This document shows, in pieces, positions 33,718-42,779 of a stretch of DNA of 64,000 nucleotides. A model generated the notes under the pieces. The model saw only the letters and a list, made by a program, of their open reading frames with translations. It had not been told where the DNA came from and ran no database searches. This stretch comes from Forficula auricularia (lineage: Eukaryota > Arthropoda > Insecta > Dermaptera > Forficulidae): contig JALMQS010000187.1 in the NCBI GenBank assembly GCA_024734495.1, positions 7,399,499 through 7,463,498 of the forward strand. The letters are read 5' to 3'. How positions within the stretch are numbered: position 1 is the stretch's first letter; the number at the start of each line of letters is the position of its first letter. A program made the position numbers and the translations under genes.

Positions 33718-36700
33718 CATCCCCCCGGCCAGAAACATTAAAATTGGAACCACTCAAGAAGGTGACAAGTTTAATGCCTCTGACTTCAGGACCGAATATC
33801 ATCGGCCAGCACCCGCACAGTATACCGTTACCATGAATTTACTGTACTGATGCTAGTTTAAAAAAACATATAAAAAAATAAACAAATAAATGCATAGGCA
33901 TTGGATGTCCATGTCTGGGTGTCAGACAGGAACGAAGCTTTCCTGATCTTCCAGTAACATCGGGACAAACCAAGGCGAGCGCACCGCCACGGCTATAACG
34001 TGGGAGTGAGAGATTATTTGCTTACAAGGGGAAATTTAATGACTGTTCAGAGCGCTTTGTCCTACCTTGAGGCCTCTGAAACCTTCAAAGCGGTTACTAG
34101 CTGTCCTCTGAACAAGTCGCGGTTAAATGGGAGCCGGAGGGGATGCTGGGCAGCCGTTTCAGACCCCGTGGTGGCCAACCCCAACGTCTTCCATCCAACC
34201 CAATTCTTAAGAAACTTACAATACATCGGGCACACAGCCCGGCTCAACACATAGAGGGAATGGCCCGTGCCCGATTGTCCGGGAATTGCCTCGGCGGGTC
34301 ACCGTCGGCTCATTCCTCTACAAACTACTACCATCAGGCACACAGCCTGGCTCACTTCTTAGAGTGAATGGCCCGCTCCCAATTGTCCGGAAATTGCATC
34401 GGTGGGTAGCCGTCGGCTCATTCCTCAAGAAAAACATTGGGTCTATGCCCCGCGGACTTAGCCGCCCATTAAACCTGCCACACAGTAATTAATCCAAAAA
34501 AGGGGGGGGGAAATTAATACAAAAATCTCACAATCCAACACAAGCCTGTGACAGACGACCGCAGAGGTAGGTCCGTCAGAACTGGCTTCAAAGTCCAGCC
34601 ACGTCACCATCAGACACACAGCATGAGCCTCCAATGTTTCTCTACATTTTTACGAAGGGACCAAAATTGGCTTTGACTGAAAAATAAAAAAATTAAATAA
34701 AAAAATTAATGTTTAGGCAAACTGCAACATTATACTACTTAGGTCCAGCCGATAAGGATCCTTATGGCGTCTTTCCTCTGAATCCTCGACCAGACTCCCG
34801 CACGCCATCACGTCACTCTCTCGCGTTTTTTTTACGCGGCTTAAATATTCATATAAGAATATATATAAAAACTAAAAAAATAAAATAAAACAATAATTAA
34901 TAAAATAATTATTCGCGACCATCGGCACAACATCACACAAAACAAACAATGCAACGAGCCTCAAGGGCTTTAGATTTTACCATTACAACAAACATACAAA
35001 CCAGTCACAGACCACAACAAGCCACTAGGCACCAAAAAAATTCTCCAGATAGGGTCCAGACTCGCACCAACATTTGACAGGCAACCGATTTTTGGCACTT
35101 ATAGAGAACAGAAAAATCGCCCATAGGATGGTACAAAAATGTAAATAATTTTTATTGATAAAAAAATCAGGTTACTATTAAAGGTAACAGAAAAAACTCA
35201 AATATCAGAGAGAGTGGTGAATAAACTAACCATAAAAAATTCTACCAATAGAAAATACCGAATAAGGGACCTTCCCGCTACAACTTAAGGAACAGAGTTC
35301 AACTAATTATAGATCATATAGAATGATCGAAAAGAATAACGGTAAAAAATAAATTTTATTAATAGTAAATTCGAAAGTAAAAAAATTAAAATTCCATTTA
35401 AGTTCGAGTAATTGTGACATAATAGGGTCAGTAAAAAAACTCGACATTGAAATTAGGCAATGTTCAAATTGTGGATAATATTTTTATATATAAAAAAATA
35501 ACCAATAAATTTTATCATCAGAAAATACCCTAGTTGGTCCGTGTTATAATTTATTCGCATTAATATAAACAAATTAAATGCCGATTACAGTTGATTTCAA
35601 TCAGCAAGATAAAAGAGAGAGAGAATGTATATGGGACCCTGAACCCAAGGACAATAAAGAAATAGATGACTCTAAAAGTGATCAAAGCTCCGTTTTAAAT
35701 ATGAGAGTGGTTGACAGGAAATAGAATGATTCCCTACAAATCTCATTTCTGAAGATTTGTGTGATTAGAACCAAGCAAATTCCGTGTTTAATATAAAAAC
35801 GTATTGTTCGACCAGATAGCGAATAATTTTATTAGACAATGAAAAAAATTAAAAAAATAAAGAAAAAAACTTTGCAAGAAATTTCAATTATAGACAGACC
35901 GACAGACTGAACAAGAAAATTCAAAACAATGACTTTGAAAATTGATTGGGTTTTTTTAAAAAATAAAAAAATCCAGGTAAATCAAACTGAATTAGTAATT
36001 AAGTGGCTGGGATTTGACCTCTGAGGAATCTTTCTTCGTTAGCAGTGATCAATTTAAATTGAATTAACTAAACGATAATGAGAGGATTTAAGATTATTTG
36101 TTCATCAATAGATTGCCTCTCTAATTAATCGATGCTAATGCGCTATTAGTTATAATAATGATCATTAATTGATTTCAATTTCAATAAAAAAACATTTACT
36201 AAATAATTAAGTAAGCTTATCTCACTTGATTGACAAAACGATTTAGCAGAATTTGAATGATTTTACTAATTTAATGACAGACAGACTGACTGACGAAATT
36301 TTAGATAAAAAAATAATTACGTAAAAAAATTATTTAGAAATTATATTCGATTTTCAAAACAAACAATTCGAAATTAAAATCAATTTGAACTACTAATTTA
36401 TTTAGCCGGAATTCAATTCCATAGGATTATAGTAATTTCGATAATCAGTTTTCATTTGAATTATAAAAAAATGTAATTATTATAGAATAAAGCTTAACTT
36501 TATTAACAGATTTAAAATTTTATTTTCGAACTATTTCAAGATTAGATTTTAAAAAAACTTAAGTGATTTTAAATGCAACAATTATTAAGCTAATTAATTG
36601 ACAATTTTAAGAAAAATTACTTGACTTTAGAGGAACCGATTTTGCTAATTTTTAATGATTTAAAATAACTTAATGACAGACAGAATTCCTCGGTTTCCTT

Positions 36701-36998
36701 ATAACAAAATGATTGGACTTCCCGACGGACTTAAATAAATTACTGAATAGACAGACGGACAAATGAAATTTTCTCACTTTGACAGAAAATTAACGAGAAA
36801 AACTATGCACAAATATATGCAAAAAAACATTATATACAAGTATGTACAACAAAAATAAAAATAAACAAATAAAGGAAAAGATATGAAAAGAACAAAAGGT
36901 TAAGGGGAAAATTAAGAGATAGAATTCAACTGGAACAAGCCCCTATGTGGAATTAACACATAGTTTGTGATTAGCTATTTTTAACTCACTGTTCCGGG
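33718..36998 (-). other. Internal, non-coding part of the LTR element
   Basis: About 3.3 kb where pol would be expected holds no long frame. At 34224-34440 is a GC-rich direct repeat of about 108 bp (catcgggcacacagcccgg and catcaggcacacagcctgg; gccgtcggctcattcctc in both), with a partial third copy near 34608. From 35.1 to 36.9 kb it is AT-rich with four gacagacaga-type patches (about 35893, 36279, 36677, 36751). This resembles the non-coding filler of large retrotransposon derivatives (LARD type). Confidence 0.7.
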
Positions 36999-37991
36999 CT
37001 AGAAGTTTAATTTTTCTAGTGGCCGATATTTGTCTAAGCCTGACTGAAAATTGGGCGGGGAAATAGGGATCCTATTTCGGACTTTTCCCGACTGGCCCTG
37101 TCCTTGATATGGGGATAAGAGTCCTAGACTGATTTGGCCTAGGGATCGCGATAATTTGTCAAGAATTGTCAGCACGGTAGATTTAATACCGTGTGCCTCA
37201 AACGATTCATTTGATTTTCCTGGCTTAGATACTTTACTAAATAGAAGTATTTCGCCCCGGACCACCTCAAGGATCTCCCTTAATCCTTGTCTTTCAGGCT
37301 TACTGGAGGGTTTTACCTCTACAGCTTCTAATGGGAATTTAACCAGTTTTTCAGGTGGGGGATTTTTGATGACTTCAGGATGGTGAAATTCGGTGTAGAA
37401 TACTTCTACTTCATCCTGGAACATTTGTAACCCATCCTGGTCACAGACTGCAACCGCCGTCTCTATTCTTGGGCTTTCTATAATGATTTCATCTGTGGTT
37501 TCCCATATTTCCCCAGATGTGCCTATCTCGATTTTCTTTACGTCATGCTCCCTTATACTTTTACCCAGCCTTATACTCTGGTCGTCCATTTTCTTAAGAA
37601 ATCCATCCATTTTACCAATAATATCCCTTTGGTCATTATCCACTCTATCCATTCTGTCCATCCTTTCCCTATGCGCTTTATCCAATTTATTACTTATTTC
37701 TTTATTTCTGCTATCTATTTTATTCTCCATTCTATCCAATTTACTACTGATTCTAGTATCCATCCCTCTCATTTGTTCCATCATTTGTGCCATCATTTGT
37801 GCCATGTCAAACGGTGCAGTACTCACCGGTGCCGGCGGCTGCACTTCCGGACCGCTATCTGATGAAAGGCTTGGGAATTCAGCAGTGGCCGTTGCTATCT
37901 GCGCCTGGTTTATTGGTTCGGCTGGTATTTCCAACCTGGTGGAATGCGCCAATGGTTCCTGACCTTCTATTAATTCCGTGATTCCCGGCAT
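36999..37991 (-). CDS. Gag-like protein of the LTR element
   Basis: A 330-residue frame starting 175 bp inside the primer-binding site of the minus-strand LTR element, the usual place for gag. Residues 1-60 are Pro/Ser/Ala-rich. Residues ~62-150 are Met- and charge-rich with heptad character (DMAQMMAQMMEQM, KLDRMENKIDSRNKEISNKL, RMDRMDRVDND), so a coiled coil is expected. Residues 150-270 are acidic and the C-terminus is Pro/Gln/Gly-rich (LSPYQGQGQSGK). No CCHC zinc knuckle and no convincing capsid fold is visible, so it may be a shortened or diverged Gag acting in particle assembly. The start at 37991 has an in-frame ATG and no longer alternative. The frame is intact, in keeping with the young LTRs. 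Overlapping plus-strand frames are shadows. Confidence 0.72.
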   Translation of the reverse strand: MPGITELIEGQEPLAHSTRLEIPAEPINQAQIATATAEFPSLSSDSGPEVQPPAPVSTAPFDMAQMMAQMMEQMRGMDTRISSKLDRMENKIDSRNKEISNKLDKAHRERMDRMDRVDNDQRDIIGKMDGFLKKMDDQSIRLGKSIREHDVKKIEIGTSGEIWETTDEIIIESPRIETAVAVCDQDGLQMFQDEVEVFYTEFHHPEVIKNPPPEKLVKFPLEAVEVKPSSKPERQGLREILEVVRGEILLFSKVSKPGKSNESFEAHGIKSTVLTILDKLSRSLGQISLGLLSPYQGQGQSGKVRNRIPISPPNFQSGLDKYRPLEKLNF

Positions 37992-38164
37992 TGTAAAGAG
38001 GCTGATGGTTCTCTAAACAATTAAAAAGAATCAATTTTTCTTTCTCAAGGAAAATTTAATGAAAAAAATTCACTAAAAAAACAAAAATTAAACGAAAAAA
38101 CAAAAAGACTTTCTCTCACTCAATTATACCCTTCACCCTCCTTAGGGCTTTTCAAATCTTTGGT

Positions 38165-38175
38165 TGGGACCTCCA
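38165..38175 (-). promoter_or_regulatory. Primer-binding site, tRNA-Gln type
   Basis: The minus strand reads TGGAGGTCCCA immediately after the 5' LTR boundary (38176), followed by further similarity to a tRNA T-arm (the plus strand has ttcaaatct a few bases away). The match to tRNA-Gln is from memory of insect tRNA ends and should be confirmed. Confidence 0.75.
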
Positions 38176-38842
38176 TGTTGGGATTTAAGGGCTTTATGTG
38201 ACTTTAAGAGAGCCCTATAATCTAAATTGGTCAGGTGTAAATGGCTATGAACACTCTGGGTTGAAGAAAAAAATAATTAAGTTAAAAAAAACTATTTATT
38301 CATAGAAAAAATAATTAAAAATATAAATATAAAATAGAAAATATGGTTCAAGGGTTAAACCTGCCAGGCACGTTTAATATAGTTAAAATAAATTAGATGT
38401 AAAAAATATGAGATATTTTTTAAAAGAAAATATCTTGTAATAAAATATTAAGAAAAGAATACTTGCTGGCAAGGATAATTCCTGACCTTTCAAGGTAGAA
38501 GTTATATAAAATATATATATAAAAAATGTAATTATGAATCGCTTCGATAAGCTCTGAAAGAAGATGAAGGCTGAGTGAAAGAAAGCAAGCGAAAGATGGC
38601 GAAAGTAGAGAGTATTGCGTAGGCGGTCCGCAGGTCTGCTCAAGACTTCAGCTCCTTCTCTACTGAATGAATAGATTGTCGCCTCTCGGCTGACTGGCAG
38701 CGGACCTGAGATTAGCAACGCTCAGAGCCAGTCTCCAGGCTGCCAACCGTGGAAGGCTTTAATCATCCTATAAAAGAAGAACAAACTTGGCAACGAAGTT
38801 GCCCATTAAATGAATGGGGGGGGTCTGCCCCTTATATCATTA
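38176..38842 (-). repeat. Long terminal repeat (5' LTR of minus-strand element)
   Basis: A 667-bp LTR, partner of 33052-33717. On the minus strand it begins taatgatataaggggc and ends taaatcccaaca. Because the copy next to the polypurine stretch reads tgtaatgat, the true end may be TG...CA with two bases lost at this copy. The host repeat continues with gaacattcatcc. Confidence 0.94.
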
Positions 38843-39580
38843 GAACATTCATCCATAAAATCTTAGTTCGAAGAATTCTTTTTGAAACATTTATTACTAC
38901 TGATAATAAAATATTTACATTTGAATTGTGCGATTCTTTGAGCTCATTAACATACCACAATCTTATGTTTATAAATCGATTTCGTGACAATTTATTCTAT
39001 GGAAAATAAAACTGCTGCCGATTGAATATTACTCCATTAAATCTTAGTTAGGGGAATTCCATTTAAAACCAATATTGACAATAACAAAATTTTCCCATTT
39101 AATTTCTGGTATGCCTTGGGGTCAGAACACCATCTTTTGTTTGAAAATTGATTTCGTGACAATATTAAAATTTAATGAATGAAATATAAAAATGCTGCCA
39201 ATTGAACATTCAAACATAAAATCTTAGTTATAGGTATTCTACTTAAAATATTTCTTATTACCAATAATAACATTTTCCATTTGAAATGAGATACCTTGAG
39301 CTCACAACTCACCACAATCTTCTTCTTCTTTTTCTTTTGTTGTAGGCTATTGGCCTGTTTTTCTTCACAGTGTATCAGGTCTCTGTGGGGGAGGATTCCC
39401 AGCTCTCAGCCCACCTCTTCGGCGGTCTGCCTCTAGGTCTCACTGCTGGTTTTCCATCCCTGGCCACAATCTTGTGTTTAAAAAAATCGATTTCGTGACA
39501 AAATATATTTTGCTAACATTTCTCGAATAGGGTATTAAAATAGTGTAAATTGAATATTTATCCATAAAATTTTAAGAAAA
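38843..39580 (+). repeat. ~181-bp satellite-like tandem array
   Basis: Units start at 38843, 39024, 39204 and 39552 with gaacattcatccataaaatcttagtt or variants (gaatattactccattaaatc, gaacattcaaacataaaatc, gaatatttatccataaaatt). Each contains aatcgatttcgtgacaa and ends in ctgccgattgaa. Spacings are 181, 180 and 348; the last is long because of an insertion. The left flank of the LTR element (ttgctgcccattgaac) is the end of another unit, so the LTR element inserted inside the array. Confidence 0.85.
39322..39463 (-). mobile_element. Short LINE/SINE-type insertion, 10-bp TSD
   Basis: Lies between duplications ccacaatctt (39312-39321 and 39464-39473) within a satellite unit. The left edge is a pyrimidine run (cttcttctttttctttt), i.e. 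an A-rich tail on the minus strand. The body is GC-richer (gtgggggaggattcccagc, ttcggcggtctgcctctagg). Tail plus variable-length duplication shows target-primed retrotransposition. The family is not identified. Confidence 0.82.
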
Positions 39581-39624
39581 CTATTATATTTAAATTTAAT
39601 TATACATATACATATTAAATAAAT

Positions 39625-39790
39625 ACAAATTTAAAAAAAAAAACAATCTGAAACCGTTTATTAGAAATTTAAACGTTTCGAAAGAAATTCTCCCTCTATC
39701 AATGAAAATTTGAAAAATGTGAAAAAATAGTTATAAAAGGAATAAAAAGCAACCAAACAACTATTATATAATTAAATATAAATTTTATTT
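39625..39790. repeat. Repeat with aaacgtttcg core, copy 1
   Basis: aatttaaacgtttcgaaagaaattctccctctatcaatgaaaatttgaaaaa resembles 50627-50690 (tatccaaacgtttcgggagaaagtttacctatcagtggaaatttggaaaaa). On the minus strand this reads as a ctgata...gaaacgttt hairpin, a looser relative of the hammerhead-like motifs. Confidence 0.5.
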
Positions 39791-40490
39791 GTAAAGACTC
39801 ATATTTAAGTTTTTTTTCCACTCAATATAGAACACGCCATCATATTAATAATAACACGAACATGAAAATTTTACACATTAATTTGTCAAAAAGGTTCCAA
39901 ATTAAACAAACTAGATAGAACAATACAAAATATATAACCAGACATTCACAGACAAAAACATAATTCTGAATGAACAATTATACCTACTATAAATCAAGCA
40001 CAATATTCAATATTTTAAAGCATAATTTTCTTAAACAATTCAAAAACCGCATAAACAACAACAACAGTAGCCTATGAAAAGATAAAACACGTTAGGATAA
40101 AATCAGTAAGCGCATCATGCGTCCAAAGAACGACTACTGTCTTTAAAAGCTCACTTATTAATAATTATATTTTTTTAATAACAAATTGCAGATTTATATT
40201 TTAGGCCACTAAATATAAAAATATTTGAAAACTAACTCCTTCAGTTGCTAAAAAATTCCATTGAACCAGGAGAATCAGTTCTCGAGAGAGTCATCTTGTA
40301 ATGTAATTACAATTTTAAAACTGTTCATATACAATACGAAACTTATTTTGCTATCATGTGTAGATAAAATTATATTATTCAATTCAATTTTTTTTTTTAT
40401 TAAAATCTAAACATATTTTTATTTGTTGATAAGGTCAATAGTCTATTTTTTTCTTCTTTTTCTCCTATGGGTCTTGGAATAGTTTACTTT
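39790..40490. other. AT-rich DNA, no gene seen
   Basis: Nothing supportable on either strand. Confidence 0.5.
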
Positions 40491-40493
40491 AGT

Positions 40494-40570
40494 CATAGGC
40501 GTAGCTAGGAGAGTGAGGCAAGGAAGCATTGACCCCCCCCTAGAAAACTAATTGCCCCCCCCCTAAAAAT
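40494..40570. repeat. hAT-type terminus (cataggcgtagctagg)
   Basis: cataggcgtagctaggagag followed by C-runs (gacccccccctag, ttgcccccccccta) matches the subterminal style of the elements at 27883 and 30952. No partner end was found nearby. Confidence 0.45.
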
Positions 40571-40920
40571 AGAAATTTAAAATTGTTTCATTCAGACTCC
40601 TGTGTAGTATTTCAGACGGTTCTTCATTTTAAAAACAATCTCGCCATTTTTTTTCTATGATTGATGATACTTCATAATTTGGTACCTCCTCTTTACATTC
40701 TCTCTTATCTAAAATTTCATTCCGTGTGTATATTTGTTTGAACTTGAAAGAATCGGGTAGAAAAAATAAGCATACGAAGACCCAATAAAACTCGAGAAGC
40801 GATAAGAGCCTTAAATAATGGGAGCTAATAGAACAGCAAACCTTCTAAGGAACAAATCAGCGAAAAGAAATGGCTGAGATTACTACAAAATGATAAATAT
40901 TTATAAATCAATTTAATAAC

Positions 40921-41161
40921 CACGCGCGTAGTTAGGAGGAGGGCCCCCTACAAAACTCATTGCCCTCCCTCTAGAAAAATCGAAACTCCATTATTACGAG
41001 GCATCACTTATGTGTATTTCTCATTAAATTATTTCAATACTTCCAAAATTTCTCCATTCTACTAAAAAGTTAGTTGATCTCTAATTGGATTACCGAAATT
41101 GAAACCTTGTGGTAGCTAATCAGCTGGCTGGCCCTAGGAAGACTCCTTAACTACGCGAATG
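40921..41161. mobile_element. hAT-type MITE, copy 2 of the 27883 family
   Basis: From cacgcgcgtagttaggagg to ccttaactacgcgaatg. The interior matches 27883-28147 closely, in the same orientation. Flanking octamers do not match, so the insertion is old or the ends have been altered. Confidence 0.8.
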
Positions 41162-41279
41162 GGAGGGATCAACATCAACTTTTGAAGTTAATATGCTTTT
41201 TAAACTATATATTATAATTTATTGTTATATTAAAATGAATTACTCCGATTAAGACACAAATAAAAGCTTCTTATCTTAG

Positions 41280-41890
41280 GATAATGTCAATGCGGATGAG
41301 GTTGACAGCAGATTTTGAAAATGATCAAAGTCAGTGATTAAATTTTTCGAAATTTTGACTGATAAAGGATCCCTTTTCATAAAATAGCTCTTTGGATTTT
41401 ATCTGTTCCAATATAAGTTAACAGGATTATCAGTTAAAAACAGGATTTTTTATCTTCTTGTGTTAATTAACCCAGATAAGATACCCGGTATCAAATTTCT
41501 TAAGGACCTTGTTAAGGACAACGTTAACGAGACCGGCCGGAAATGTCAATAACAACCATTAATATAAACAGGACATTTTACACATGGTGAGTGACAAAAT
41601 AACAAAAAGTCTGTTACCGAGAATTGACCAACGTTCGAAATGACAATGGGCCCTCAAAGGACGGCTGCAGGGGGTCTGATTGCGAATTCGTTTCCTCTGG
41701 TTACTACTCTTGCTGATTTGGTCTGGTTAAGCGTTTCTCCCTCCTCTCAATCACATCATGTGACAAGTGCCCCATGTCAAGCACAAAGCAATCTTCCAAT
41801 CACTTACTATTACGTTCCCCATCAATTGAAAAATCATTCAATAATTTTTAGAATTTTTTTTATGATCTTCTTTCGAAATATATAGTATAT
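41280..41890. other. Unique, less AT-rich DNA, no confirmed gene
   Basis: The patch 41640-41820 (atgggccctcaaaggacgg, gggtctgattgcgaattcg, tgacaagtgccccatgtcaag) is open in one frame but has no domain or clear splice sites. It might be conserved non-coding DNA; only comparison between species would tell. Confidence 0.3.
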
Positions 41891-41928
41891 GTATCAGTGG
41901 CGGGCAGTGACTTTCCCTTCATTTTTAA

Positions 41929-42598
41929 CCCTAGAACGCATAAGCCGGTCAGTCCTTTTCTTTTCAATAACTTTCAGAAAAGGGGTCCCATAAATTCCAA
42001 GTTTTTAATATTCCTTCATTAATATCTACATCATAAAAGGATTTTTCCAAAAAAAAAATCTATATACCTATTTTTTTTCTGGAAACCATTTTACAATCAC
42101 AAAATCACAAGACGGACCTCTCAGGTCCGGGGTTTTCTGTGTATTAAAACTGTAAAAACAGTAAAAAAGTATTGATACATTATTTTTTATAAATCCTGAT
42201 ATAAATTGAAGGAGACAATAAATTTTATTGTCTCCTTCAATATAAAAATTCTGCTACTCTCGGCAAAAAAAAACTTTCAATCTGATATAAATTAATTAAA
42301 AAATGGAAATTATTATTGAAAAATGTATTATAAACCAATAAACCTATTGTGGGCCTGACAGGCATGGCTCGCAACTTTATGTACAATGTATCATTTTTTT
42401 TTAGAGCGAAGTATAGTAAAAAATACATAAAAATAGTAAAAAAGTATTGATTTATTATTTATTTTTATACATCTTGATATAAATGAATATAATTATTGAA
42501 AAATGTGTTATAATTTATAATCCAATTAAACATATGGTGGGCCTGACAGACCCGGCTCGCGATTTTGTGTTTGTAGAAAAAGCTTCTGCGTTCTAGGA
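41929..42598. mobile_element. piggyBac-like MITE, TTAA target duplication
   Basis: TTAA at 41925-41928 is followed by CCCTAGAACGCATAAGC; at the other end GCTTCTGCGTTCTAGGA is followed by TTAA at 42599-42602. CCCTAG termini and TTAA duplication are the piggyBac signature. Inside are three similar short palindromic phrases, gacctctcaggtccg, gggcctgacaggc and gggcctgacagacccgg, plus a partly duplicated tail (tgatataaat...attattgaaaaatgt twice). No transposase frame, so it needs a helper. Confidence 0.9.
42208..42281 (+). mobile_element. 74-bp hairpin retro-insertion, 12-bp TSD
   Basis: Between duplications ctgatataaatt (42196-42207 and 42282-42293). Content: gaaggagacaata-aattt-tattgtctccttc, a 13-bp-arm hairpin equal to the outer arms of the 22667-22919 element, then ataaaaattctgctactctcgg, an A-run and ctttcaat, the same 3' tail. 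It looks like the same element with the whole hammerhead-bearing loop missing. It lies inside the piggyBac-like MITE, which lies inside a hAT element. Confidence 0.85.
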
Positions 42599-42779
42599 TT
42601 AAATTTTATTTTATTCTTCGCTCCTTTTTGCAAATTTCATTGAATACGACATAAAATTTTTCTTATTTTTCAAAATTAACATTAGATTCTAAATGTAAAT
42701 GTTTTTAAATTTTAGGGTTGCGCTGCATTTTGACAGCATCCATGGAAGACACCCCACTGATAGGTATATATAGGTATAT

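Larger units (their letters stand above)
33052..38842 (-). mobile_element. Non-autonomous LTR retrotransposon, 5.8 kb, minus strand
   Basis: Two nearly identical ~667-bp LTRs flank 4.46 kb. Orientation is fixed by the primer-binding site next to the right LTR: TGGAGGTCCCA on the minus strand (38175-38165), complementary to a tRNA ending TGGGACCTCCA, which fits tRNA-Gln as I know it. Directly downstream in that orientation lies a gag-like frame (37991-36999). A G-rich polypurine-like stretch (ccggggggatg on the minus strand, 33718-33728) precedes the 3' LTR. A 4-bp duplication gaac flanks the whole. No protease, reverse transcriptase, RNase H or integrase frame is found in the remaining ~3.3 kb, so it must rely on enzymes from elsewhere. 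LTR identity indicates a recent insertion. Confidence 0.92.
41895..42759. mobile_element. hAT-type element with nested piggyBac-like MITE
   Basis: The left end cagtggcgggcagtgacttt and right end gacaccccactg. Octamers ATATGTAT (41887-41894) and ATAGGTAT (42760-42767) match at 7 of 8. Internal phrases (cccttcattttt, ttttattcttcgc, gcaaatttcattgaatacg, gaatttaacattagattc type) are shared with 6197-7314 and 44939-45730. Non-coding. It was interrupted by the TTAA element at 41929-42598. Confidence 0.85.

Noticed and set aside
37156..37962. Plus-strand frames opposite the gag-like gene, including a hydrophobic 159-residue one
   Set aside because: Antisense shadows of the Met/Asp/Lys-rich coiled coil; primer-binding site and leader support the minus-strand frame.
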